A stretch of DNA of 64,000 nt from CAZGRP01 sp964527995. Its GTDB lineage: Bacteria > Zhuqueibacterota > Zhuqueibacteria > Oceanimicrobiales > CAZGRP01. Position numbers and translations under genes: made by a program. The DNA lies in NCBI GenBank assembly GCA_964527995.1, contig CAZGRP010000011.1, positions 1 to 64,000 of the forward strand, in the 5' to 3' direction. Shown piece after piece: positions 7,011 to 15,453 of the stretch; position 1 is the first letter of the stretch, and each line of letters begins with the position of its first letter. The notes beneath the pieces were generated by a model. The model did not search any database and was not told the DNA's origin. It was given only the letters and a program-made list of their open reading frames with translations.

Positions 7011-8483
7011 TTGTCCAACGTCGCACTCCGCGTCTACCGCAGTGGTCGTGTCGAAAGCGTCCACCGCGCCCACATCGCCGTGGTGAATCCGCAGGGGAAG
7101 GTGATCGCCCAGCTGGGCAACCCGCAACAGCGCGCCTACATCCGTTCAGCCGCCAAGCCGTTTCAGGTGATGCCTCTGCTGCTCAGCGGTGCCGCCGAGC
7201 ATTTCGGCTTTACCGACCCAGAGCTGGCGGTGATGTGTGCCTCGCACAATGGCGAGCCAGCCCACGTGGAGATGGTGACATCGATCCTCGAAAAGATCGG
7301 CCTCAGTGAGGACGACTTGCGTTGCGGCGCCCACTTGCCGCTCTATGAGCCGCTGGCCCGCAGGATGATGGCGGCCGGCGACGCGCCTTCGGCGATCCAC
7401 AACAACTGCTCCGGCAAGCACGCCGGCATGCTGGCGGCGTGCGTGTACCACGGCTGGCCCACCGATTCATACCTCGATCCGCGCCATCCTCTGCAGCAAC
7501 AGATCCTGAAGGTGGTGGCGCAGTATGCCGCTCTGCCGGCGAAAGAGATCGGAGTCGGCGTCGATGGCTGCAGCGCCCCCGTTTTCTATCTGCCGATTCG
7601 GAATATGGCCCTGATGTATGCCCGTCTTGCAGAGGCTCGCGAGCAGGCGGCGGATCGCGTCTTCCGGGCGATGTCGAACTACCCGGAGCTGGTTGCCGGG
7701 ACCGGCCGCCAGGATACCGAACTGATGCAGATCGGCGACGGTCGGCTGGTTTCCAAAGTGGGTGCCGAAGGGATTCGCTGCGTGGCGGTGCGCGACGAGG
7801 AGCCCTGGGGTGTGGCTCTGAAAATCGAAGATGGGGCCAGGCGCGCCTCCGGACCGGTGATGCTCGAGGTGCTGCAGCAGCTCGGCCTGCTGGACGAGGC
7901 GGAACTGGACGAGCTGGCCGAGTACTATCACCCGGAGCTGACCAACCACGCCGGGTTGCAGGTCGGTTCAATGAGTGCACGTTTTTCGCTTCAACAGACT
8001 GAAGAGGAGGAAAGCAAGGTGGCTGAGAGGAAGATCGAGGAGTTGGAAGAGAGCGTCAGGGCAGAGCCGGACAACCCGGACCTGCGTCTCGAACTGGGAA
8101 TCGCCTATGGCGAGTTGAGGATGCTGGAAAAGGCCGCCGAGCACCTGGAGAAGGCCGCGGAACTGGCCCCGGAGCGTGCCGACATTCACTACAACCTCGG
8201 CGTCATCTACAGCATGGCGATGATGCAGGATATGGAGGTGGAAGACCTCTGGGAGAGCCACGCCGACGAGGACGAGCTGTACCATCTAGCGGAGCAGGCC
8301 TACCTGCGGGCCCTGGAGCTGGATCCGGAGCTGGTACAGGCCTACAATAACCTGGGCACACTCTACTCGCTCTGGGGGCGCAGTGAGGATGCGGTCAGAT
8401 ATTGGACGAAATCTCTCGAACTGGACCCGGATCAGCAGGATATTCGCGAGGCGATTGCGGAAGTGAGCAAAGGGAAAGAGTGA
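7011..8483 (+). CDS. Asparaginase II family protein fused to a TPR domain
   Basis: A 490-residue fusion. Residues 1-325 are a class-3 (Rhizobium etli type, Asparaginase_II) asparaginase. It has the Ser46-x-x-Lys49 pair in YIRSAAKPFQ, the NNCSGKHAG motif (Cys133, Lys136) and GVDGCSAP (Cys187), which match the catalytic and zinc-binding residues known for ReAII/ReAV. Residues 336-490 hold about three tetratricopeptide repeats (PDNPDLRLELGIAYGEL, ADIHYNLGVIYS, VQAYNNLGTLYSLWG). TTG at 7011 is set by AGGAGAAGG at 7001-7009. Standalone asparaginases end near residue 325, and here a strong internal ribosome-binding site and GTG (8019) open the TPR part, so a separate TPR product is possible. Follows pdxJ by 10 bases. 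Confidence 0.88.
   Translation: MSNVALRVYRSGRVESVHRAHIAVVNPQGKVIAQLGNPQQRAYIRSAAKPFQVMPLLLSGAAEHFGFTDPELAVMCASHNGEPAHVEMVTSILEKIGLSEDDLRCGAHLPLYEPLARRMMAAGDAPSAIHNNCSGKHAGMLAACVYHGWPTDSYLDPRHPLQQQILKVVAQYAALPAKEIGVGVDGCSAPVFYLPIRNMALMYARLAEAREQAADRVFRAMSNYPELVAGTGRQDTELMQIGDGRLVSKVGAEGIRCVAVRDEEPWGVALKIEDGARRASGPVMLEVLQQLGLLDEAELDELAEYYHPELTNHAGLQVGSMSARFSLQQTEEEESKVAERKIEELEESVRAEPDNPDLRLELGIAYGELRMLEKAAEHLEKAAELAPERADIHYNLGVIYSMAMMQDMEVEDLWESHADEDELYHLAEQAYLRALELDPELVQAYNNLGTLYSLWGRSEDAVRYWTKSLELDPDQQDIREAIAEVSKGKE
8004..8021 (+). promoter_or_regulatory. Internal ribosome-binding site and in-frame GTG
   Basis: GAGGAGG (8004-8010) lies eight bases before an in-frame GTG at 8019-8021, exactly at the asparaginase/TPR junction. 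Initiation here would give a TPR-only protein of 154 residues beginning MAERKIEELEES. Confidence 0.55.
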
Positions 8484-8525
8484 GCCGAGGTCCATCGTGC
8501 CTTTGCTGTGTTCCGGAGAAGAGTC

Positions 8526-11330
8526 ATGAGACCACAAGAGTTTTTGGGCTGCCTTGGCACACGTGCCAGGTGGCATCTGGCTGGCCAGGCGCACCGGGTA
8601 TGTAAGACCGTGGCGATGGCCCCCCGCCGTTGGCTGGCCGCGGGGATTCTAGGGGCTCTGGCGGCCCTGCTGCTACAGCCGTCACCGGCCCTGTCGGCAG
8701 GCGGCGACAGATCGCCGCGTTTCAACCGCGACCTGCTGAAGGAGTGGCACTGGCGCCTCATCGGGCCCTCGGCGCCGGCCGGCCGGGCATGGACCGTGGT
8801 CGGTGTGGAAAGCGATCCCCGCGTGCTCTATGTGACCACGGCCGGGGGCGGCTTGTGGAAATCCACCAACAACGGCACCACCTTCGAGCCGATTTTCAAC
8901 TTCGAGACCTCCGCCTCCACCGGAGCCGTGGCGGTGGCTCCTTCCAACCCCGACATCGTCTGGCTGGGAACCGGAGAGCCTGCGTCCACGCGAGCCAACT
9001 CCTGGGGCGATGGTGTCTACAAGTCGACCGACGGCGGGAAGACCTGGCAGCACATGGGTCTGACCGACTCCCGGGAGATCACCCGCATCGTCATCCATCC
9101 CGACAACCCAGAGGTCGTCTACGTCGCTGTCTTGGGACACCTTTGGGGCACGAATTCCGAGAGAGGCATTTTCAAGACGACGGACGGCGGCAAGACCTGG
9201 ACTCGGTCGCTGTTCGTGAACGACACCACCGGTTTCAACGACTTGCAGATGGACCCGACGGACCCGCAAACCCTGTACGCGGCCGCCTGGCAGCGACTCC
9301 GGTTCGGCGGCGGCGACATGGATGAGTCCGGCTGGGGCAGCGGCATCTACAAGACAACGGACGGCGGGCAACATTGGACCAGGCTGACACGGGGGCTGCC
9401 GACCGATCCCATGGGCAAGATTCATCTGGCCATCGGCCGGCACAATCCCCGCATTGTCTATGCCAACATCCTTGCCGGTGAGCCGGTGCGCGGCGGCGGT
9501 CGCACCAGCGATCAGGGAGGTCTGTATCGCTCGGAGGACGGCGGCCAGACGTGGACGCGCGTCAACTCCAGGCAAACCAGCTACTACTACGACCGCGTCT
9601 ATGTGGATCCGAGCGACGACAACACCGTGTGGATGCCGGTCTTCAAGCTGTTGCGCTCCACCGACGGCGGGCGCACCTTCCAGGAAATCAACATGAGGCA
9701 CGTCCACAACGACTTGCACTCGATGTGGATCGATCCGAACGATCCATCGCACATCGTGGTCTCGGGCGACGGCGGCGTCAACATCACCTATGATCGTTGC
9801 AAGACCTGGCAACAGGCGGTGCTGCCCATCGGCCAGTTTTACAAGGTGGAGGTCGACAATCAGGAGCCGTACTACGTCATCGGTGGCATGCAGGACACCG
9901 GCCACTGGCTCGGCCCCAGCCGCACCTACGACGAGGAAGGCATCACCGAGCACGACTGGATCAAGCTGCGCTTCAACGGCGACGGCATGGGGGCTGCGGC
10001 TGATCCGCGCGACCCCAACATCATCTACATGGTGCAGGAGTTCGGCAACACCTCGCGTTTGGATCTGCACCGCTGGAGCCGCAGGGAACTTCAGCCCACG
10101 GATACCACCGCCCTGCGCCAACAGGGCGTCCGCCACCCGGTACGCTGGGACTGGACTCCGGCCTTCGCTTTGTCGGTCCACAACCCTGATATCGTCTACC
10201 TCGGCAGCAACTACCTGTTCCGCATCAACGGCGCCACCGGCAAGTGGCGGGTGATCAGCCCGGACCTCTCCAGGCAACAGGACCGCCGGCTCGTCGGCAT
10301 GCGGGACGGCTACCACAGCTACGGGGCTTTGTTCTCGGTGGCCGAATCGCCCCTGGATGCCGACCTGCTCTGGGCCGGCGCCGACGACGGTCCCATCTGG
10401 GTCACCCGCGACGGTGGCAAGCACTGGCAGGAAGTCGACACAAACTTCCCGCCGGGGTCGCCGACTTTGGGCGTCGTGTCCGCCATCGTCGCCTCGAGAT
10501 TCTCCAAAGAGACGGCGTATGTGGCCTATGATCTGCACCGCCGTGATGATCACCACCCCTATCTGTTCAAGACGACCGACGGCGGCCGGACCTGGAGCAA
10601 CATCACCGGCGATCTGCCGGCAGAGGGAACGACCTATACGATCCTCGAAGATCCGGTGAACCCCAGGGTGCTGTACGCCGGCACGGAGTTCGGCGTGTTT
10701 GTGACCATCGACGCCGGCCGGCATTGGGTGAAGCTGCAGAACAACCTGCCGACGGTGGCGGTGCGGTCGATGGCCATCCAACCGCGGGCAAAGGAGCTGG
10801 TCGCCGGCACCTTCGGCCGGGCAATCTGGGTGACCGACATTGCGCCCTTCGAAGAGATGAGCGAAGCCATGCTCGGCGAGCCGCTCCACCTGTTTGCCAC
10901 AAAGCCGGGCGTCCGCTTCCGGGTGCGTGTCACTTACGGCAACACCATCGAGCAGCTGCACGGCGACATGTTTTTCCGGGGCGAAAACCCGCCGGTGGGA
11001 ACGACGATCACCTATTATCTGCGGGACAGCATGGCGGACAGCGTCCAGCTTACCGTGCGGGATTCCTCCGGCAGAATCATTCGGAGCTTGAAGGGTCCCG
11101 GGAGCGCTGGTATCCATCGGGTGCTCTGGGACCTGAAGCCGGACGAGCCCCTGCTCGCCGCCCGACGCAGGGAGTTGAAGAAGATGACGCCCAATGAGCG
11201 CGACTACCACGAGCGCGTCCCTGCCGGAGAGTACGGGATTGAGGTCGCCGCAGGGTCGCTGCGCGCCAAGGGAACCGTCACCGTGCGCGAGGAAACCGAC
11301 GGTGTGAAGCTGGTGGTGGTGCGGAAATGA
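8526..11330 (+). CDS. Large exported sortilin/VPS10-like BNR propeller protein
   Basis: About 934 residues from ATG 8526, chosen because GGAGAAG lies five bases before it; ATG 8616 would give a more usual signal peptide (hydrophobic run ending PALSA). The body contains many Asp-box (BNR) turns of the type STNNGTTF, STDGGKTW, TTDGGQHW, SEDGGQTW, TRDGGKHW and TTDGGRTW, spaced like the two propellers of VPS10/sortilin-type 'glycosyl hydrolase' proteins. After residue 780 comes a beta-sandwich linker with FlgD-like features (IHRVLWDLKPDEP). No catalytic sialidase residues could be assigned, so a binding or scaffold role is as likely as enzymatic activity. Probably periplasmic or surface. Confidence 0.82.
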   Translation: MRPQEFLGCLGTRARWHLAGQAHRVCKTVAMAPRRWLAAGILGALAALLLQPSPALSAGGDRSPRFNRDLLKEWHWRLIGPSAPAGRAWTVVGVESDPRVLYVTTAGGGLWKSTNNGTTFEPIFNFETSASTGAVAVAPSNPDIVWLGTGEPASTRANSWGDGVYKSTDGGKTWQHMGLTDSREITRIVIHPDNPEVVYVAVLGHLWGTNSERGIFKTTDGGKTWTRSLFVNDTTGFNDLQMDPTDPQTLYAAAWQRLRFGGGDMDESGWGSGIYKTTDGGQHWTRLTRGLPTDPMGKIHLAIGRHNPRIVYANILAGEPVRGGGRTSDQGGLYRSEDGGQTWTRVNSRQTSYYYDRVYVDPSDDNTVWMPVFKLLRSTDGGRTFQEINMRHVHNDLHSMWIDPNDPSHIVVSGDGGVNITYDRCKTWQQAVLPIGQFYKVEVDNQEPYYVIGGMQDTGHWLGPSRTYDEEGITEHDWIKLRFNGDGMGAAADPRDPNIIYMVQEFGNTSRLDLHRWSRRELQPTDTTALRQQGVRHPVRWDWTPAFALSVHNPDIVYLGSNYLFRINGATGKWRVISPDLSRQQDRRLVGMRDGYHSYGALFSVAESPLDADLLWAGADDGPIWVTRDGGKHWQEVDTNFPPGSPTLGVVSAIVASRFSKETAYVAYDLHRRDDHHPYLFKTTDGGRTWSNITGDLPAEGTTYTILEDPVNPRVLYAGTEFGVFVTIDAGRHWVKLQNNLPTVAVRSMAIQPRAKELVAGTFGRAIWVTDIAPFEEMSEAMLGEPLHLFATKPGVRFRVRVTYGNTIEQLHGDMFFRGENPPVGTTITYYLRDSMADSVQLTVRDSSGRIIRSLKGPGSAGIHRVLWDLKPDEPLLAARRRELKKMTPNERDYHERVPAGEYGIEVAAGSLRAKGTVTVREETDGVKLVVVRK

Positions 11331-11393
11331 TGCAGCCATCGAGCAGCTCCGAGGTAGCGGCTGAAGGAGCAAACATAGCAACAGGAACCTGCC

Positions 11394-12770
11394 ATGCATT
11401 TTCCCGCTGAGCCATTCAAGATCAAGGTGGTAGAGCCGCTGCGCATGACCACACGAGAGGAGCGGGACCACCTCATCCGCCGGGCCGGCTACAACATCTT
11501 CAACCTGCCGGCCGAGAGCATCTACATCGACCTGCTCACCGACAGCGGCACCGCTGCCATGAGCGACAACCAGTGGGCGGGGATGATGCTCGGCGACGAA
11601 TCGTATGCCGGCAGTCGCAACTACTTCCATTTCGAAGAGACCGTACACGACATTTTCGGGTTTCGGTACATCATCCCCACGCATCAGGGCCGGATGGCCG
11701 AGAACCTCCTCTTCTCCGTCGTCCTGAAGCCCGGCGATCTGGTTCCCAACAACACCCACTTCGACACCACCCGGGCCAATGTCGAGCAAAAGGGTGGACA
11801 GGCGGTCGATCTGATCATCCCCGAGGGGCTCGATCCGCATAGCGAGCATCCTTTCAAGGGGAACATGGACGCGGGTAACCTGACTCGGCTGATCGAACAG
11901 CACGGACCCGACAAGGTGCCGCTGGTGATGCTGACCATCACCAACAATTCGGCCGGAGGGCAGCCCGTTTCGATGCAGAATGTGCGCGAGGTGCGGGCGG
12001 TTTGCGATCGCTACGGCATTCCGCTTTTCTTCGATGCCTGCCGGTTCGCGGAGAATTGCTACTTTATCAAGGAGCGGGAGCCCGGCTATGCGGCCAAGCC
12101 CGTCCTCGAGATCGCCCGGGAACTCTTCTCCTACGGCGACGGTTGCACCATGAGTGCCAAGAAGGATGGGCTGGTCAACATCGGCGGCTTCCTGGCGATG
12201 AACAGTGACGAATGGATTACCGAGGCAACCAATCTCCTCATCCTGATCGAAGGGTTTCCGACTTATGGCGGCCTGGCGGGGCGAGATCTGGAAGCCATCG
12301 CCCGCGGATTCCGCGAGGTGCTGAACGAGGACTACCTGCGCTTTCGCATCAGCCAGGTGCGCTACCTCGGAGAGGAGCTGGACAAAGCCGGTGTCCCCAT
12401 CGTCAAGCCGGTGGGTGGTCACGCCGTCTATCTGAACGCCAAGGAGTTCCTGCCTCATATCCCGCAGAGTCAGTTTCCGGGTCAGGCACTGACGGTGGCG
12501 CTCTATCGTGAGGCTGGCATCCGTGCCGTGGAGATCGGCAGCCTGATGTTCGCCCACAAGGATGCGGAGACGGGTGAGATCCATTACCCCGAACTGGAAC
12601 TGGTGCGACTGGCGGTGCCGCGGCGCGTGTACACTTCGATGCACATGAACTACGTCGTCGAGTCGATCGTGTCGATCTATCGCAATCGCGACCGCATCAG
12701 AGGCCTACGCATCGTCAAGGAAGCTCCGGTCCTGCGCCACTTCACCGCTGTTCTGGAGGAGCTGAGTTGA
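11394..12770 (+). CDS. tnaA: Tryptophanase (PLP-dependent tryptophan indole-lyase)
   Basis: A 458-residue beta-eliminating lyase cleaving tryptophan to indole, pyruvate and ammonia. The whole chain aligns by eye with tyrosine phenol-lyase/tryptophanase: DLLTDSGT at 47-53, PTHQGR at 95-100, NNSAGGQPVS at 184-193 and SAKKDG with PLP-lysine Lys257. Two positions separate the enzymes: tyrosine phenol-lyase has Thr124 and Arg381, tryptophanase has Asp and Ile. Here they are Asp124 (HFDTT) and Ile381 (AVEIGS), so tryptophan is the predicted substrate. ATG 11394 has AGGA seven bases upstream. No TnaC-like leader is seen in the 63-base gap before it. Confidence 0.93.
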   Translation: MHFPAEPFKIKVVEPLRMTTREERDHLIRRAGYNIFNLPAESIYIDLLTDSGTAAMSDNQWAGMMLGDESYAGSRNYFHFEETVHDIFGFRYIIPTHQGRMAENLLFSVVLKPGDLVPNNTHFDTTRANVEQKGGQAVDLIIPEGLDPHSEHPFKGNMDAGNLTRLIEQHGPDKVPLVMLTITNNSAGGQPVSMQNVREVRAVCDRYGIPLFFDACRFAENCYFIKEREPGYAAKPVLEIARELFSYGDGCTMSAKKDGLVNIGGFLAMNSDEWITEATNLLILIEGFPTYGGLAGRDLEAIARGFREVLNEDYLRFRISQVRYLGEELDKAGVPIVKPVGGHAVYLNAKEFLPHIPQSQFPGQALTVALYREAGIRAVEIGSLMFAHKDAETGEIHYPELELVRLAVPRRVYTSMHMNYVVESIVSIYRNRDRIRGLRIVKEAPVLRHFTAVLEELS

Positions 12771-12832
12771 TCCGGGCCGTACTTTTCGACTACGACGAAG
12801 TGCCGGCCGAAACGACCGAAGGGAATCGTTAG
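12767..12832 (+). pseudogene. 21-codon remnant of a HAD-family hydrolase N-terminus
   Basis: TTG at 12767 overlaps the tryptophanase stop and opens MIRAVLFDYDEVPAETTEGN, then Arg and TAG. IRAVLFDYD is HAD motif I; intact relatives usually read FDYDGVL or FDLDGTL here. The conserved Gly-Val-Leu has become Glu-Val-Pro and the frame stops soon after, with the next gene starting four bases later. It looks like the degraded end of a deleted HAD gene, though a coincidence or a coupling peptide cannot be excluded. Confidence 0.4.
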
Positions 12833-12835
12833 TTG

Positions 12836-14002
12836 ATGCTGCTATCGCCGAAACACCCGCTGATCTACTTGTCGTTGGCTGCTGCGCTTCTTCTGCTCCT
12901 CCAGGCTTGTGACGAGCCGATGCCGAACCAGGCGGTGCCAGTGCAGCCGCGGGTCGTCTCCATCGATGTGGTGGAGCCGCTGTTCGCCGGCTCGCCGTCG
13001 GTGAAGTCGCGCGTGATGGTGAAGGTCGAGGATCCCCAGGGGCCCGAAGACCTGGCCTCGGTGCAGCTCGACGTCAGCGATCCGGCGGGCCAGAATCTGT
13101 TGTCGGTGAAGATGGCCGACGACGGCAGCAGCGGCGATATTCTCCCAAGGGATGGCCTGTTTACGGCGACCTTGTCTTCTGCTTTCGCCGGCGGGCAGCC
13201 GGGAACGTTTCGGCTTCGGGCCATGGCCCAGGACCGTGAGGGAAACCGCAGCGAAGCCTTCACCGACACACTTCAGGTGCTTCCAGGAGAAGTCAACCCG
13301 CCGCCACGGATCGATTCCGTCTCCGCCCCCGCAGTCGTCTTTGTCGATTCCACCTACACCTTCGTATTAGCGGCTCATCTCCCTGATGTCCCCGAGAATG
13401 CAGACCTCGACCGCGTGGAGTACGGTCTCTACCCGCCCACGAGTCCGGTCGCCAGCGAATCCGGCGAGTTGGTGGATGACGGCAGCGAGGGCGACCTTTT
13501 CGCCCGGGATGGAACGTATTCGCGGGCTTTTCCGTCGCAGTTGGGTTCCACTCTGGGGGTCTATACCTTCCGTGTCGAGGCAGTGGATCGCCAGGGCGCG
13601 CGCAGCCTGCCGGCGGTGGTCCATGTGCGCCTCGTCGACCGCCGGGTGAACCAGCCGCCGCAGATCTTCAATTTGCAGGCGCCGCAAACCATCTCACGAT
13701 CGGCGCAACCGAATCTTTACACGCTGACAGTGGACGTGAGTGACCCGGATGGCCTGGACGACATCGCCCGAGTCTTCTTTAATTCGTTCCTGCCCAACGG
13801 AACGCCTTCGACCAACAACCCCTTCCTGATGCGCGACGACGGCCAGCAGGGCGATGCCGTCGCCGGCGACGGCCGCTACTCGCTGACGATTCGCATCGAC
13901 AACAGCGCACCGTTGGGGGACTTCGTCTTCGAATTTCAGGCCGAGGATCGCGCCGGCAATCTGAGCAACAAGATCGCCCACACCATCACGGTGACGCCAT
14001 GA
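12836..14002 (+). CDS. Lipoprotein with three Ig-like (choice-of-anchor X) domains
   Basis: A 388-residue lipoprotein with a long hydrophobic signal and lipobox LLQAC (Cys near residue 25). Three tandem beta-sandwich domains of about 115 residues follow. Each ends with the same loop: DDGSSGDILPRDGLF, DDGSEGDLFARDGTY and DDGQQGDAVAGDGRY, then a strand and an 'ED/QDREGN' turn. This repeated acidic loop is typical of the choice-of-anchor X type domain and may bind calcium. Its stop overlaps the start of the propeller gene (ATGATG), making it the first gene of a four-gene surface-protein operon. A role in anchoring or assembling the following exported proteins is inferred. Confidence 0.82.
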   Translation: MLLSPKHPLIYLSLAAALLLLLQACDEPMPNQAVPVQPRVVSIDVVEPLFAGSPSVKSRVMVKVEDPQGPEDLASVQLDVSDPAGQNLLSVKMADDGSSGDILPRDGLFTATLSSAFAGGQPGTFRLRAMAQDREGNRSEAFTDTLQVLPGEVNPPPRIDSVSAPAVVFVDSTYTFVLAAHLPDVPENADLDRVEYGLYPPTSPVASESGELVDDGSEGDLFARDGTYSRAFPSQLGSTLGVYTFRVEAVDRQGARSLPAVVHVRLVDRRVNQPPQIFNLQAPQTISRSAQPNLYTLTVDVSDPDGLDDIARVFFNSFLPNGTPSTNNPFLMRDDGQQGDAVAGDGRYSLTIRIDNSAPLGDFVFEFQAEDRAGNLSNKIAHTITVTP

Positions 14003-15444
14003 TGCGGTCTGCCACCCAAACGCTTGCCTTTTTCCTGATGGTGCTGTTGTGGCCGGGGGCCGTTTCGGCCCAGATGGTGCCGAAGGTGGCGACCCTGTTC
14101 GGCAAGGAGCCGATTCCAGGTCTGGCGAGCAACTCAGTCAGCGACATCGTCATCTACAATGGCACCATCTGGCTGGGCACAGGGAAGGGCCTCAGCAAGA
14201 GTGAAGATGGTGGCCTGACGTGGGCGTCTTACGGGGAAGAGCAGGGTCTGGGCAAGGGCGGCGTCTCCGCGCTGGCGGTACGCGACGATATTGTCTGGGT
14301 GGCAACGTCCTTCGACACGCTGACCGCGGATGCCGGCAAGCTGCCAGCCGGGGGTGGCTTGAGCTACTCGGTCGACGGCGGCCTGACGTGGCACTGGGTG
14401 CCTCAGCCGGGCCCCACCAACGTCCAGAATGTCACCTTTGATATCGCCCTTTTGGATGACATGGTGTGGATCACCAGTTGGGGCGGTGGCCTGCGCAAGT
14501 CCGAGGACCTGGGGCGAACCTGGGAAGTCGTGACGCCGGATACCTTCTTTTTCGACCCCCTGGGAAACCTCAACCACCGGGCTTTCTCGGCCATGGTGGT
14601 GGATACGGTGCTCTGGGTGGGGACCGCGGCCGGCATCAACAAGTCGATGGACCGTGGCAAGACCTGGGTGAATTTCAATCATCAGAATCAACCCCAGCCG
14701 ATCTCTGGTAACTTTGTGGTGGCGCTGGCGCACCAGCAGGCCGGTGGCCGTGATGTCATCTGGGCGGCGACGGTCAATGCCGAGGATCCAGACGAATTCC
14801 GGGCTGTGTCCAAGTCGATCGATGGCGGGCTGAGCTGGACCACCATGCTCGACGGCGTCTTCGCCCACAACTTTGCCTTCGATGATTCGGTAGTCTATGT
14901 GGCGGCCGACAAGGGGCTGTTCAAGTCCATCGACGGTGGCAGGAGCTGGGCGGTGTTCCCGCAGGTGCGGGACCGGGAGTCGGGTGAAGCCTTCTTCGAC
15001 GAGGAACTCTTCACTGCGGCGGTGGCGCCGGGGCACGTGGTTTGGGCTGGAGGGCCGGACGGCGTGGCTGTCACCGCCGATGAAGGCCTGAGCTGGCGGA
15101 TCATGCGCGCCTCGCAGCCGACCGGTGTCGACGGTGCGCCGCGTACCTATGCCTATCCGAACCCGTTTTCACCTTTCCGGCATCTTCAGTTCGGGGGCGA
15201 CGGCCATGTCCGTTTTCAATACCGCACCGAGGGGTCGACACGAGTGACGGTGCGAGTCTACGATTTCGCCATGAAACTGGTTGCCACTGTGGTCGAAAAC
15301 AAGGCGGTGGTCGCCGGCGAGCATTCTGAAGTGTGGAACGGCCGTAACGAGAAGGGTGATATCGTCGCCAACGGAGTCTACTTCTACCGCATCGATGTGC
15401 AGGGGGAGGGGAGTTTCTGGGGAAAGGTGATCGTGCTGGACTGA
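13999..15444 (+). CDS. Exported propeller protein with FlgD-like C-terminal sorting domain
   Basis: A 481-residue protein with signal peptide (cleavage after SAQ, about residue 25). It carries repeated Asp-box/propeller blades such as GTGKGLSKSEDGGLTWASYG, SVDGGLTWHWV, SEDLGRTWEVV, SMDRGKTWVNF, SIDGGLSWTTM and SIDGGRSWAVF. The C-terminal 80 residues start YPNPFSPFRHLQF and end in GVYFYRIDVQGEGSFWGKVIV, a FlgD-like sorting domain in which the usual NPST is replaced by SPFR. It should be a secretion substrate. The ATG overlaps the preceding stop; the PorV-like gene follows by nine bases, consistent with co-production of a substrate and outer-membrane shuttle proteins. Confidence 0.83.
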   Translation: MMRSATQTLAFFLMVLLWPGAVSAQMVPKVATLFGKEPIPGLASNSVSDIVIYNGTIWLGTGKGLSKSEDGGLTWASYGEEQGLGKGGVSALAVRDDIVWVATSFDTLTADAGKLPAGGGLSYSVDGGLTWHWVPQPGPTNVQNVTFDIALLDDMVWITSWGGGLRKSEDLGRTWEVVTPDTFFFDPLGNLNHRAFSAMVVDTVLWVGTAAGINKSMDRGKTWVNFNHQNQPQPISGNFVVALAHQQAGGRDVIWAATVNAEDPDEFRAVSKSIDGGLSWTTMLDGVFAHNFAFDDSVVYVAADKGLFKSIDGGRSWAVFPQVRDRESGEAFFDEELFTAAVAPGHVVWAGGPDGVAVTADEGLSWRIMRASQPTGVDGAPRTYAYPNPFSPFRHLQFGGDGHVRFQYRTEGSTRVTVRVYDFAMKLVATVVENKAVVAGEHSEVWNGRNEKGDIVANGVYFYRIDVQGEGSFWGKVIVLD

Positions 15445-15453
15445 CTTTGTGGG

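Noticed and set aside
11331..11393. TnaC-like leader peptide upstream of tryptophanase
   Set aside because: The 63-base gap has no short ORF with a Trp codon and proline end, only a ribosome-binding site for tnaA.
8682..12644. A 1320-codon open frame on the minus strand
   Set aside because: It is the antisense of the propeller and tryptophanase genes, His/Val/Gly-rich without any motif, and an artefact of high third-position GC.
11394..12770. Tyrosine phenol-lyase
   Set aside because: Asp124 and Ile381 replace the Thr and Arg needed for tyrosine binding.
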